This document shows, piece by piece, positions 18,740-28,050 of a DNA stretch of 64,000 nt. A program made the translations under genes and the position numbers. This DNA comes from Geothrix sp. PMB-07 (GTDB lineage: Bacteria > Acidobacteriota > Holophagae > Holophagales > Holophagaceae), in assembly GCF_030758935.1 (NCBI RefSeq), contig NZ_CP132333.1, forward strand, positions 3,224,992-3,288,991, in the 5' to 3' direction. The first letter of the stretch is position 1, and each line of letters opens with the position of its first letter. The notes beneath the pieces are model-generated. The model searched no databases. It was not told where the DNA came from and saw only the letters and a program-made list of their open reading frames with translations.

Positions 18740-20629
18740 CTATGCGCCTTCCTTGGGAACGAATCCCCGACTGCGCATCCATCCAAGTGCCTTCAGCCAG
18801 CGATCTTTGGGAATTCTCTCTTTTGATTTATGCCAGTTGTTCAGGACTTCGTGCACGATTCGTTCGTCGGAGACAGGGCCTTCGGTTTGAAGCAGATCGC
18901 TCCAAGCCGACAATAACGTCGCCACGATCTCGCATCGCTCCGTTTCGAGCGTCTTGAATGTTTGAAGAACGTTTTCGAAGGTATCGGTGATGTCTGCAAA
19001 ATACCTCTCGAAATAGTGTTTGTGTCCACCCCAATGCGCCATGGGCAGGTATCGATACCGCTCACCTTCCTTGCGGCAATCGAACCACTGCTGCTTCCGC
19101 AACTGGCTGTCGATGGAGCGGAGGGCACGGTTGTCGTACGGCCCGGCGGCCTTCCGAAGGTAGGTGGAACCCGTATCAACCGCGCACAGATGCTCGACCA
19201 GGAACATCACCTTCTCGAATTTGACATGACCGAAGGTCGGCTCTGCATGCAATCGATCAATGATCTCGGCAGCCAGAACACTTCTCTTGAAATGGATATT
19301 GGCTTGCTGTCCATCGGCCTGGGATGCCGGTTGCTCGCTTGCCCCGGTGACAGACTCGACGAGCCGGATCCGCCCGGTCAACAGCTCCTGCATCATGCCC
19401 AGCTTGAGGGCGCGGGTCTTGTCGCGGCGGGCCTCCAGGGCAACCAGCTCAGAATCCATGTCAGAGAGGACAGCAGCGATGGCTTCTTGTTCGGCGACAT
19501 CGGGCAACCGCATTTCGACGCTTGCGATATGTGCACGGTTTGTCGCAAGGACCTTGGTCCCTGCTGCATGGCGCCGAAGGTGCGATGCGAATGTAGGACA
19601 GTATTGGAGGAAGCCCTTGAATCCATCGGCGAGCACGGTCTTGTCGAATCTCGCCGCGATTGTGTGCAACCCAGAGACGACTTCAATATCGCGGGTATCA
19701 CGTAGCTCCACCGACTTACAGACTCCCGCAATGTCCTCCGATGCGTCAGCGAAGATTAGGTCGCCGTCACGCAATCGATCGAGTCGTGTGGCCTTTGCAT
19801 CTGGGAGGCTTGGAAGGGCTTGCGGCGAGAGAATGGAGCCAGTAGAGGCGTGAATATCGCCGTAATGAAGGTACTTCACTTGACCCTCTGGCCGAAGCTC
19901 AGCTCGGGAGTTCACACCATTCCGGAGAAAGGTCACGTGGTCTCCCAATAGCTTCACCTCCCACTGCCCGCTGAATCCCGGCAGGCGGGTCTGGCCGGTG
20001 AGAAGCTGTTGCATGGCGGCCTGCTTGAGGTCGCGCTTCTTGGCAATGAGCCTATCTAGCCCCTCTAGTAGCGCATCCATATCGCTCAATGCCGTCGCGA
20101 TAGACTGTTGCTCCGTGGGATGAGGCAGGGGTATCCGAAACTTTTCAATGTCCGAACAGTTCAAGCCGGGCTGAGCAGCACCCTTTAGGTAATTCGCGAC
20201 TTGCTTTGCTCCAAGTGAACTGGCAAGGACATAACTGCAGTAAACTGCATTGATTTGTTCTCTGCGCAGCGCTACACGAGCGGTGGTCTGCGTGAGGTTT
20301 GCCCCATCCAGCCAATCGGGCACGATTGCGATACGACCAGTGCTTGCTCCGACAATGGTGATCAGCACATCACCAGTTATTACACGCGCGTTTTCAAATG
20401 GTTTCTCAACGGTTGGGCTGACCCTGAAGAGCTCAGAAGGTTCAACCCATCCCCTTGAGTAGTCTTGGCCCCGAATCATGAAACGACCTTGGGGGTCAAA
20501 TTTCCCGGGTTGAACAATGCCGTATCGAATGGTTCGGTTTGGATCGACAAGATCCTTAAGAGAACCTTCGTTCCAGTCTTTGGGAAAGACTCCCATCTCT
20601 GTCTGCTTGCCCCCCGGCCTCACTTCCAT
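18740..20629 (-). CDS. hsdS: Type I restriction specificity subunit (HsdS) with a C-terminal extension
   Basis: A 629-residue protein. Two target-recognition domains are each followed by a conserved spacer helix: LPHPTEQQSIATALSDMDA then KKRDLKQAAMQQLLTGQTRL, and LPDVAEQEAIAAVLSDMDS then KTRALKLGMMQELLTGRIRL. This repeated layout is diagnostic of HsdS, which sets the DNA target. Normal HsdS ends near residue 430. Here about 190 more residues follow, with FEKVMFLVEHL, then a GPYDNRALRSID stretch and a C-terminal DRWLKALGWMRSRG. The GPYD segment recalls SocA/Panacea (DUF4065)-type domains, a weak resemblance only. The ATG overlaps the hsdM stop by 10 nt. Confidence 0.93.
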   Translation of the reverse strand: MEVRPGGKQTEMGVFPKDWNEGSLKDLVDPNRTIRYGIVQPGKFDPQGRFMIRGQDYSRGWVEPSELFRVSPTVEKPFENARVITGDVLITIVGASTGRIAIVPDWLDGANLTQTTARVALRREQINAVYCSYVLASSLGAKQVANYLKGAAQPGLNCSDIEKFRIPLPHPTEQQSIATALSDMDALLEGLDRLIAKKRDLKQAAMQQLLTGQTRLPGFSGQWEVKLLGDHVTFLRNGVNSRAELRPEGQVKYLHYGDIHASTGSILSPQALPSLPDAKATRLDRLRDGDLIFADASEDIAGVCKSVELRDTRDIEVVSGLHTIAARFDKTVLADGFKGFLQYCPTFASHLRRHAAGTKVLATNRAHIASVEMRLPDVAEQEAIAAVLSDMDSELVALEARRDKTRALKLGMMQELLTGRIRLVESVTGASEQPASQADGQQANIHFKRSVLAAEIIDRLHAEPTFGHVKFEKVMFLVEHLCAVDTGSTYLRKAAGPYDNRALRSIDSQLRKQQWFDCRKEGERYRYLPMAHWGGHKHYFERYFADITDTFENVLQTFKTLETERCEIVATLLSAWSDLLQTEGPVSDERIVHEVLNNWHKSKERIPKDRWLKALGWMRSRGFVPKEGA

Positions 20630-23121
20630 GCCGCCCCCATCCGCTTGAGGTGATCCTTCACGCGGGTGGAAAGCATCTCTACCTCAGCCAGCAACTCCGG
20701 CAGAGGTGTGGCGTAACGCTGGGCCAACTCTCGGATCCGGCCCGTGAGGGTTTGAGAAACGCGATCCAACTCCCCCTGCACAGCGGCGGCAAGGTATGCC
20801 AACCACTTGTCTTCCACCACCAGGGTCTTGATCTCGGCCTCGGTGAGCTTGGGGTACCTTGCATCGATCTTCCGGTCCAGTTCCACCTGTGCGCCCTTGC
20901 GCTGTTCCTTGGTGTCCTTCTGCTTTTCCAGAAGGTCGGCGTAGGTCTTCAGGACTTCGCGCTCCTCGCGGTAGAGCGGATCTCTGCCGATCTCCTTCAA
21001 GCGATCCTTGACAGCCTTGGCCGTGATCTTCTGCTTGTCCCCTTCGCCTTCGATCACTTCCGCCAGCATCCCCTCTTCGCCGCTGTGCTCCTCCTTCAGT
21101 TCGTCGAGCTGCTGTTCCAGAGCGGCCAGCTCGTTATCCAGGGCTTCGATCGCGTCTCGCTCGGCCGCGAAGTACCGGGCCACCAGGATCGAAGCCGGGA
21201 TGAGGTCGGACTTGAAGCGCCGCCGACCTTTGAGGAAGTCGTGGGCATCGGGCCAGACCAGCTTGCCGTCCTTGTTCTTGATCTGGATGATCTCCCGGGG
21301 CTGGGCGCCCTCCACCCATCCTTCGCCACTGATGAGGTAGGCGTCGTCCTGCATCGTTTCCGCCCAGTAGTCCATCATGTGCTGGTAAAGGTCGTAGGCA
21401 TCCAGCAGAGGGTCCTTCCGGAAGGTGGCCAGCAGATCTTCGGACAGGGTTTCGATGAGGGCCTTGGGGTGGCTCTCCTTTTCGAATTCTGTGAGGTGGG
21501 GCCTATTGGCCGCGCGCCACTGGCCGAAGCGATCCAGCGCCTGCTGCTGGAAGGCCACGAATTCGGGATGACCCAGGATGGCCGCTTTTACCTCGGCTAT
21601 CGGGAGCTTCAGACGGGCGTAGCCCGCCCTCCCGGCCGAGTTGAAGAGGAAATCCCGCAACCCCGGCAGCACCTTCCAGTAGGGGGCTAGGGCGCTCTCG
21701 GGGGCATCCAGGTCGCGCTCGGGAATGCCGCCCCGCAGGTGACCGTCGATGTCCTGAAGATCCTCGGGATCGCTGCTATCGATGTAGCGTGGCAGATTGA
21801 GGTTGAAGTCGTTCTTGGGATCAGCGATCTCGCTGAAGGGCACCATGCGGGCATAGCGGGGATCGCTTGTATCCTGCTTCGTGAAGGTGTCCACGATCTT
21901 GTGGATGTCCTGTTCCCGCAGGCGGTTCTTGGCGCCGTCCTTCTTGAATCCTTTGCTGGCGTCGATCATGAACACGCCCTTGCGGGCAGCGGCGTTCTCT
22001 TTGTCCAGCACCAGGATGCAGGCCGGGATACCTGTGCCGAAAAAGAGGTTGGCGGGCAGGCCGATGATCCCCTTGAGGTAACCCGAGCGCACGAGCTGCT
22101 CTCGAATGACGGCCTCGGCATTACCCCGGAAGAGCACGCCGTGGGGCAAGATGCAGGCGCCTTTGCCGGTGCCCTTCAGGCTGCGGAGAATGTGCAGCAG
22201 GTAGGCGTAATCCCCCTGCTTGGCGGGCGGCTCACCCCAGGCAAAGCGCTGATAGGGATCGGCGGAAGGCGAAAGGCCATTGCTCCAGGTCTTGTCGGAA
22301 AAGGGAGGATTGGCCACCACGTAGTCGTAGGTGCGGAGCTGCTGGCCGTTTAGATTCAAGAACTTGGGCGAGGCTAGCGTGTTGCCCGACAGGATATTGG
22401 CCGTGGGGAAATCGTGCAGGATCATGTTCATGCGGGCGAGGCCGGCGGTGGTCACGTCCTTTTCCTGCCCTTCCAGGGTGATGTGCTTGCCCGCCTCGGT
22501 GGCCACCTTGAGGAGCAGGGATCCCGATCCGCAGGTGGGGTCGTAGGCCGTGGTGGAGGCCCTGGTGTTCTCGGGCGAGATGGCGATGACCTTGGCGATC
22601 ACCCGACTGACTTCGGAGGGGGTGTAGAACTGCCCCTTGCTCTTGCCGCTTTCTGTGGCGAAGTGACGCATCAGGTACTCGTAGGCATCGCCCAGGATGT
22701 CGTCGTGCTCGGCGCGATTCTTCGAGAAATCCAGCGCAGGGTTCTCAAAGATGGCGATCAGGTTGGAGAGCTTCTCCACCCGCTCCTTGCCCTCCCCCAG
22801 CTTGTTGGGGTCGTTGAAATCGGGAAAATCGCTTCGAGCCAATCGGCTATTGGCGTCAATGAGCGGCTGGATGACTTGTGTGTTGATCCGGTCCCCGATG
22901 TCGCTCTTGCCCTTGAGGGCCACCATGTCCTTGAAGCTCGCGCCCTTAGGAATGGCGATGGGAGGGGCGAAGGCCTCGCTGTTCCCATATTTGTCGGAGA
23001 CATACTTGACGAACAGCATGAATAGGACGTAATCCTTGTACTGGCTGGCGTCCATGCCCCCGCGCAGCTCGTCGCACGAGGCCCAGAGGGAGGAGTAGAG
23101 GTCGGATTTCTTGACGGCCAT
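20620..23121 (-). CDS. hsdM: Type I restriction N6-adenine methylase (HsdM)
   Basis: An 833-residue methylase subunit. It has an HsdM N-terminal helical domain (DLYSSLWASCDELRGGMDAS), the SAM motif DPTCGSGSL (194-202), and the catalytic NPPF (271-274) typical of adenine methylases. The C-terminal 300 residues include a Glu/Lys-rich coiled-coil region (about 640-740), making the protein much longer than the 500-residue E. coli form; this long type occurs with other hsd operons. Of three in-frame ATGs, I chose 23121 because AAGGAA precedes it and the sequence before it is atypical. It is the first gene of hsdM-hsdS-kwaA-kwaB-hsdR-ygjP. Confidence 0.93.
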   Translation of the reverse strand: MAVKKSDLYSSLWASCDELRGGMDASQYKDYVLFMLFVKYVSDKYGNSEAFAPPIAIPKGASFKDMVALKGKSDIGDRINTQVIQPLIDANSRLARSDFPDFNDPNKLGEGKERVEKLSNLIAIFENPALDFSKNRAEHDDILGDAYEYLMRHFATESGKSKGQFYTPSEVSRVIAKVIAISPENTRASTTAYDPTCGSGSLLLKVATEAGKHITLEGQEKDVTTAGLARMNMILHDFPTANILSGNTLASPKFLNLNGQQLRTYDYVVANPPFSDKTWSNGLSPSADPYQRFAWGEPPAKQGDYAYLLHILRSLKGTGKGACILPHGVLFRGNAEAVIREQLVRSGYLKGIIGLPANLFFGTGIPACILVLDKENAAARKGVFMIDASKGFKKDGAKNRLREQDIHKIVDTFTKQDTSDPRYARMVPFSEIADPKNDFNLNLPRYIDSSDPEDLQDIDGHLRGGIPERDLDAPESALAPYWKVLPGLRDFLFNSAGRAGYARLKLPIAEVKAAILGHPEFVAFQQQALDRFGQWRAANRPHLTEFEKESHPKALIETLSEDLLATFRKDPLLDAYDLYQHMMDYWAETMQDDAYLISGEGWVEGAQPREIIQIKNKDGKLVWPDAHDFLKGRRRFKSDLIPASILVARYFAAERDAIEALDNELAALEQQLDELKEEHSGEEGMLAEVIEGEGDKQKITAKAVKDRLKEIGRDPLYREEREVLKTYADLLEKQKDTKEQRKGAQVELDRKIDARYPKLTEAEIKTLVVEDKWLAYLAAAVQGELDRVSQTLTGRIRELAQRYATPLPELLAEVEMLSTRVKDHLKRMGAAWK

Positions 23122-23148
23122 GAAGTTCCTTGATTTATAGGCCATTGT

Positions 23149-23182
23149 AGAAGGGCAGGCCTTCGGAAGGCCCGCCCTTTCT
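23149..23182. terminator. Hairpin between radC and hsdM
   Basis: A long inverted repeat with arms AAGGGCAGGCCTTC / GAAGGCCCGCCCTTT (one A-C mismatch) folds into a strong stem. It lies just downstream of the radC stop in the direction of transcription and upstream of the hsdM start, so it probably separates radC from the restriction operon. The U-run after the stem is weak. Confidence 0.5.
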
Positions 23183-23219
23183 GCAATGTGACCAGTGTCG
23201 AGGAGACCAGGATCTCCTC

Positions 23220-23918
23220 TCAGTGGGAATCCCACCCCTCCGACGCCCGGAAGCTGTGCCAGCGGTCGCTGCCCAAGACCACATGGTCCGCCAGAGGCAC
23301 GCCCAGACTCTCACCGGCAGAGCGCAGACGGGTCGTGAGGGCCAAGTCCTCGCGGGAGGGGGTAGGATCCCCCGAGGGGTGGTTGTGCCAAGCCAAGGCC
23401 GTGGTGGCACCGAACCGGAGCGCTTCACGGAAGAACTCCCGGGGGCTGATGAGGGTCGCAGTGGCGGTGCCCTGGCTCAGGATGCGGTCAGCGAGCAGTT
23501 CGCCCTTGGCGTTGAGGGCCAGCATCCCGAAGCGTTCCTCAGTCCAGCCCTGGACCTTGGGCAGCAGGTAGCTTCCGGCGGCCCTGGGGGAGGAAATGCG
23601 GGGGCGTTCGAGGCTCCGAGTGGAGCGGCGCTGCACCTCCTGGAGGACCGCGAAGCGAGCCATCTCGCCCTTCGTGAGCCCAAGGGCCTGTAGTTCAGCA
23701 GGTCCCAGGGCTACCAGACGCCCCAGGTTCTCGACCTGGCGGAGGATCTCTTCGGCCCGCCCAGGACGGACGCGATTCAGCATGGCTTCGATGATCTGCG
23801 CATCCGAGAGGGATTCCGGCCCGTAGAGGGCGACGGTTTCGGAGACGGGGAAACTACGGATCTGCGCGGGAACGGTGGCGTTCGATTGATCGAAGAGGGG
23901 AAGGGTGGAAGATGTCAT
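23220..23918 (-). CDS. radC: RadC-family JAB-domain protein
   Basis: A 232-residue protein with the N-terminal helix-hairpin-helix-like segment of RadC (LSDAQIIEAMLNRV, then ALGPAELQALGLTKGE) and the C-terminal JAMM motif HNHPSGDPTPSREDLALT, whose two His and Asp residues bind zinc in the family. RadC-like proteins are common on mobile elements. Their role is unclear: the old DNA-repair assignment was withdrawn, and some members act as conjugation-linked proteins. The ATG at 23918 has CGGAGAAA upstream. A 260-bp stretch before it, up to the next gene, has no convincing gene. Confidence 0.88.
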   Translation of the reverse strand: MTSSTLPLFDQSNATVPAQIRSFPVSETVALYGPESLSDAQIIEAMLNRVRPGRAEEILRQVENLGRLVALGPAELQALGLTKGEMARFAVLQEVQRRSTRSLERPRISSPRAAGSYLLPKVQGWTEERFGMLALNAKGELLADRILSQGTATATLISPREFFREALRFGATTALAWHNHPSGDPTPSREDLALTTRLRSAGESLGVPLADHVVLGSDRWHSFRASEGWDSH

Positions 23919-24178
23919 GGCGTTTCTCCGTGCCCGCCGGATCGGGGCACGAAACCGCCGGGGCCCCCCGCTCCCCAGGGCCGGACCGGGAACGAACCGG
24001 GCAGCGCAGCGAACCGGGCAGAGAGCGGGTAGGGTCGCCGCGGCGCGGGATTAGGACATCCGGCAGTGCCCGCTCCGGCATGGGCAGGGACGCCACACCT
24101 CGCCCACCTTCTCCCACGAGAAAAGGCGCACGGAAGATCGCCTCCCGCGCGCCCTGACGCCATGTGCCCCTTCGAAAC

Positions 24179-24652
24179 CTAGGCCGGAGCCTCCTCCAAG
24201 GCTCCCGTTCCATCATCCCGGCTGATCTCCGGAAAGAAGTAGCCGATCACCTCCCAGGCCTCGGCCTCGTTGGAGTCTTCAGGGCCCTCCAGCAGTGCGG
24301 CTTGCACCACGGGGAGTGGCGATTCCTCACCCATGAGCGGTAGCACCACCCGCAGCACATCCGGCGAGATCATCCCAGTGGACATGAGCGCGTGAGCCAC
24401 ATCTCCCCAAGGAGCGGCCACCTCCTCCCGGAGATGCAGCACGATCTCCTCGTAGGGGAAACCATGCTGCTTCCATTCCTGGGCCTCCTCGGCCCAGGCC
24501 TGACGTTCGCGCAGCACCTCGGCGATCACCTCCTCCCCGATCCCCTCGCCCTGGAGGTCCACGACAATGTCGGCCCACCCCTCACCGTGGGCTCGACTGT
24601 CCTCGACCTGCTCCCGCGCATAGTCCATCCACCCCTGACCGCTCACAGCCAC
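24179..24652 (-). CDS. Acidic hypothetical protein coupled to the coupling-protein gene
   Basis: A 157-residue, strongly acidic protein (many Glu, Trp and Ala) that I do not recognise. It is predicted to be mostly helical, with three short repeats of a 'GxG/hxxEhhxxhL' kind (GEGIGEEVIAEVLRERQ, GFPYEEIVLHLREEV, GMISPDVLRVVLPLM). Translation probably starts at a GTG at 24652 inside the end of the TraG-like gene (10-nt overlap), behind GGGGGAGGAG. That coupling suggests a partner of DNA transfer. No signal peptide or membrane segment is visible. Confidence 0.6.
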   Translation of the reverse strand: MAVSGQGWMDYAREQVEDSRAHGEGWADIVVDLQGEGIGEEVIAEVLRERQAWAEEAQEWKQHGFPYEEIVLHLREEVAAPWGDVAHALMSTGMISPDVLRVVLPLMGEESPLPVVQAALLEGPEDSNEAEAWEVIGYFFPEISRDDGTGALEEAPA

Positions 24653-26499
24653 TCCTCCCCCGCCGGGACTACGAGCGCCTCGACGGAAGCGTGGGAGGTC
24701 ACCAGCTCTCCCGGAACCGGAAGCGGTTCGGGCTTCCAGTCCTCCGGCGTCACCTCCTGGAGGGCCTCCATCGCCAGCGCCTCGGCCTCCTCCCAGGGAT
24801 CCGCCGCCACCACCGGCTTACCAAGGGGCGTGTCCGGGATTTCGATGGGCACCGGGAACCAGTAGGTGTAGCCGTGAAGCCTCCCCAGGGCCACCCGAAG
24901 CTCTGACCACTGAGCCCAGGCATCCAGGGGCATGAGATCGGCTTCCTTGTCGGTCTCATTGGCGTTCTTGTTGGCCGGAGGAATACGGCGGGTGTACTTG
25001 CCGATGCCCGTAGAAAGCTGCTGACGAAGCTCATCCTCCAGGTTCCTGGCCAGCCAGACCCGGGTACCGAACCCCTTCATCACGGCCTTCCACTCATGGG
25101 GATAGACATTCTGGAGCAGGCCAAGGTTCTGGATCGCCGCCAGGATGGCCACCCCCCGAGTCCTCAGGAGCACGAGGGACTTCTGGATATTGGGAATGCG
25201 CCCGCAGTCCCCGAACTCGTCCATCAGGAGAAGGATCTTCGAGGAGCCCTGTGGCCGGTTGCGCAGCCGACCGAGCAGCATGGCCCAGAAGACATGGACA
25301 GGCACCTTCAGGGCGTCGCTGTCCTCGCAGTTCATGATGTAGCCGCCCCTGGCGATGAAGTCGTCCAGGGTGGCGGTGCTCCGACCTTCCGTGATGCTGC
25401 GGACCCGCTCCGTCTCCCACCGGCTCAACGTCACCACCAGGTCCTGAAGCACGGGAACTTGGCTCTTGGGTTCCTTCATTGTGTCCAGGTAGATGGGATC
25501 GAGCATGGCCAGGAAGGGCTCCAGCCGGGTCTTCCGGAGCGTCCGCGAGATCTCCTGGATGCTGTCCCAGCGATTCGAGCGCAGCACCGCCCCGAAGATC
25601 ACGCGGGCCATATCCCGGACCCAGGCGTTCGGATCGTTGGGATTCTTCGGGAAGAGGTAATCCACCAGCAGGTCGAAATCCTCGGTGCTGCGGATCTCCT
25701 CCAGAGGGTTCCAGACAAGACTGCGGGTGGCATACCCCCGCACATCGAGGCCGAACACAGGCCTGTCCTTGAAGGATTCGCGGAAGGGTAGTTCGGCCTT
25801 GCTGTCCTGGTAGATCCAGGGTACGAGGGACGAATACATGATGGGCGCATAGAAGCTCGCGGTCTTGCCCGAACCCTGGGGGCCCACCACGAGCATGTGC
25901 TGGCTGAGGATGTCCCACCGGAGGGACAAGAGGGTGAGGTCCCCCTCCCGATGCTGGCTGCCCCCCACCAGGCGACAGGCCAGCCTGGAAGGGCTGCGAT
26001 AGACCAGGATTTCCGCGGTAGGGCGAGGATCGAGGTAGGTCTTATCTCCCTCAACCCTGCGAATGCCCCAATCCTCGGGCACATCTCGGAACCTCGTGTC
26101 CGCAAGACCGACGCCCTTCTTCACATGCTTGGGCTCGCGGTCCCAGGTGACCCAGACCGCCACGGCGAGCATGGCCAGGGCGGCATGAATGGCCAGAAAG
26201 AGAAAGCCGTTCTCGTAGGCCCAGAGGACGAAGGTCCGCTGGCCGATGCCCCAGAACATGCCCGTGCCGAGGCCAAGAAGAGCCAGGCTCAGCGGAAGCA
26301 CCTTCGGGGACCGCCGATGCTGGAGCAGCCAGCGAGTGGGCCACTCGAAGCGGCGGTGAAGGAGTGCCAGCGGATTCTCGTGCTCCACGAAGTACCAGCG
26401 AATGAACACCCAGAGGAGCCCAAGGAGACCGAGGGGCATGAGCAGCCTGGCTCCCCAGGTCTTCCAGGCGAAAAGGAATTGGTAAACAACATCCGTCAT
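24643..26499 (-). CDS. VirD4/TraG-type conjugative coupling protein
   Basis: A 618-residue protein with three hydrophobic segments in the first 120 residues (about 16-36, 67-86 and 97-118), then an ATPase with Walker A GPQGSGKT (206-213) and Walker B LLLMDEFGDCG at about 396-406. The order membrane anchor then P-loop, with IPNIQKSLVLLRTRGVAIL after Walker B, matches type IV coupling proteins, which deliver the relaxase-DNA complex to a mating channel. The start overlaps the relaxase stop by 4 nt (ATGA). No channel genes are nearby, so it would have to serve a helper element's channel. That is inference. Confidence 0.88.
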   Translation of the reverse strand: MTDVVYQFLFAWKTWGARLLMPLGLLGLLWVFIRWYFVEHENPLALLHRRFEWPTRWLLQHRRSPKVLPLSLALLGLGTGMFWGIGQRTFVLWAYENGFLFLAIHAALAMLAVAVWVTWDREPKHVKKGVGLADTRFRDVPEDWGIRRVEGDKTYLDPRPTAEILVYRSPSRLACRLVGGSQHREGDLTLLSLRWDILSQHMLVVGPQGSGKTASFYAPIMYSSLVPWIYQDSKAELPFRESFKDRPVFGLDVRGYATRSLVWNPLEEIRSTEDFDLLVDYLFPKNPNDPNAWVRDMARVIFGAVLRSNRWDSIQEISRTLRKTRLEPFLAMLDPIYLDTMKEPKSQVPVLQDLVVTLSRWETERVRSITEGRSTATLDDFIARGGYIMNCEDSDALKVPVHVFWAMLLGRLRNRPQGSSKILLLMDEFGDCGRIPNIQKSLVLLRTRGVAILAAIQNLGLLQNVYPHEWKAVMKGFGTRVWLARNLEDELRQQLSTGIGKYTRRIPPANKNANETDKEADLMPLDAWAQWSELRVALGRLHGYTYWFPVPIEIPDTPLGKPVVAADPWEEAEALAMEALQEVTPEDWKPEPLPVPGELVTSHASVEALVVPAGEEWL

Positions 26500-28049
26500 C
26501 GTTCAACCTCCACGCCGCGAGATGCGGCATTAGCGACGGTTTGCGTGGTTTCGGCCGCCACCTCGGCGACCTTCGAGACGCTCCCCACGATGGGAAGCCA
26601 TCCGATCACTTGCAGGGCCCGGCGCACGGGCTCGGGGAGTTTGGCTGTCAGGCCAGCATTCCGAGCCGCCGTGGCGCCCAGGTCCGTGGCCCCTCCCGCC
26701 AGGGTTCTGCCCAGCGAAAGGGGAGAGAGGGTGACGAGATCCTTGGTGGCGCCTGCCGCCGTCCGGGCTGTCGTTGCGGCCATCTGGACTCCCGCCTGGA
26801 CCTCCTGGGGCAGCAGCTCACGGCTGCCTGCGGCCACAGCACGGCCAGCTCCCTTGCCCAGTTCGGCTCCAGTTCGAGCCGCACCGTGGCCAGCTTCCTT
26901 GCCGGCCTGGATCAGGTCCCGGCCAGCTTCTTTTCCGGCCACCTTCAGGGAGGCTCCAGCGGTCGGAAGGGCCGCCACCAGACCCGTGGCCAGCTTGACG
27001 GAGGCCTGACCCACATGGATCCCGCTCCGGGCTGCGGCTTTGGCCGCCTCCATGGAGGCCCGGAGCGTGGCCTGGGTCGCCTCCTGGGCAAGTACCAGAC
27101 CCGCACGACTCACTTTGCGGAGTGGGGCAGGAACCCCGAGTTCCTTCATGGCCTTGTCCAGGGCCATCCGTCCGACACGACCAGCCACTCGGGCCCCACG
27201 CTGCACCACGCGACCGCCCTGATCCACGGCCCGGCTGAAACGAGCCTTGGCCACGCCAAGCTCCCGGGAGGTCTCCCGCTTTTCCAGCCGACGCACGGCC
27301 CCCGTGCGGCGATGCTCCGCCTGCTCCAGCTCCGCCTGGTGCCGCGGGCTGCCGAGCATTCCCCGGGACTCGTAGCGGGCCCGCAGCGCGGCCGTCTCCG
27401 TCAGGAAGCGCCGCTCGATGAGGAGCCGAGCCTTCCGCTCGAAGGGCCGGGCAGCTTCGGCCTTGCGCCCGGGTGCGGCCCGTTTCACGGCCTCCCGGCG
27501 CTGGCGTTCGTTCTCCCTCTGCTCCCGGACGACCTCCTGGAGCCGGACCTTCTCCGCCTTGAACCGCTGATGGGCATCCCAGTCCTGGATCCTCGGTTCG
27601 TCCCCGAACAGCTCTCGATCCCAGTGCTTCTGCATGGACCCGTGGCGCCCCAGGGCCTGCTCGGGCATGCTCCCGCGCACGGCAATGTGAAAGTGGAAGC
27701 GCCCATCCTGCTCGTGGATGGCGAGAAGGTAGGGGCGGCCCTCGGCGTAGGCCTTGGCCAGGCGCTGGCCAGCCTCTTCTGCCGCCCTCGAAGGATCGGA
27801 AGGATTCCGCCCAAGGATCGTCCGACACTCCGCCTCAGAGGGGGCCACGATGATCTCGTGGTACGGTGCCGACTTCCCACCCATGGCCTCGATGCCTTGG
27901 GTCGGGGTGAGTTCGTGTCCCTCCATGCCCAGGAGCCGCGCCGAATCTCGCCCCTGCTGGGCTGCCAGGTAATGGGCTCGTCGGCTCAGACTGGGTGGAG
28001 TCGTGCGGCCCCGGAACCCAGGTTGAAAGCCGGGCTTGATGATGGCCAT
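26496..28049 (-). CDS. Relaxase/mobilization protein
   Basis: A 517-residue protein. HEQDGRFHFHIAV puts three histidines at residues 112, 119 and 121, matching the metal-binding motif III (HxDxxxxHxH-like) of MOB relaxases. Candidate catalytic tyrosines lie upstream (Tyr27 and Tyr63). The middle region (about 165-260) is a highly charged Arg/Glu helix. The C-terminal part (about 290-480) is Ala/Gly-rich with 11-residue-like amphipathic repeats (KEAGRDLIQAGKEAGHGAA). This nicks the transfer origin and pilots the strand. It is one base after the MobC-like gene and overlaps the coupling-protein start. The MOB class is not assigned. Confidence 0.78.
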   Translation of the reverse strand: MAIIKPGFQPGFRGRTTPPSLSRRAHYLAAQQGRDSARLLGMEGHELTPTQGIEAMGGKSAPYHEIIVAPSEAECRTILGRNPSDPSRAAEEAGQRLAKAYAEGRPYLLAIHEQDGRFHFHIAVRGSMPEQALGRHGSMQKHWDRELFGDEPRIQDWDAHQRFKAEKVRLQEVVREQRENERQRREAVKRAAPGRKAEAARPFERKARLLIERRFLTETAALRARYESRGMLGSPRHQAELEQAEHRRTGAVRRLEKRETSRELGVAKARFSRAVDQGGRVVQRGARVAGRVGRMALDKAMKELGVPAPLRKVSRAGLVLAQEATQATLRASMEAAKAAARSGIHVGQASVKLATGLVAALPTAGASLKVAGKEAGRDLIQAGKEAGHGAARTGAELGKGAGRAVAAGSRELLPQEVQAGVQMAATTARTAAGATKDLVTLSPLSLGRTLAGGATDLGATAARNAGLTAKLPEPVRRALQVIGWLPIVGSVSKVAEVAAETTQTVANAASRGVEVER

Positions 28050-28050
28050 C

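Noticed and set aside
23919-24178. Small genes between radC and the acidic protein
   Set aside because: Frames of about 80 codons on both strands are arginine/glycine-rich mirror images without starts supported by ribosome sites.
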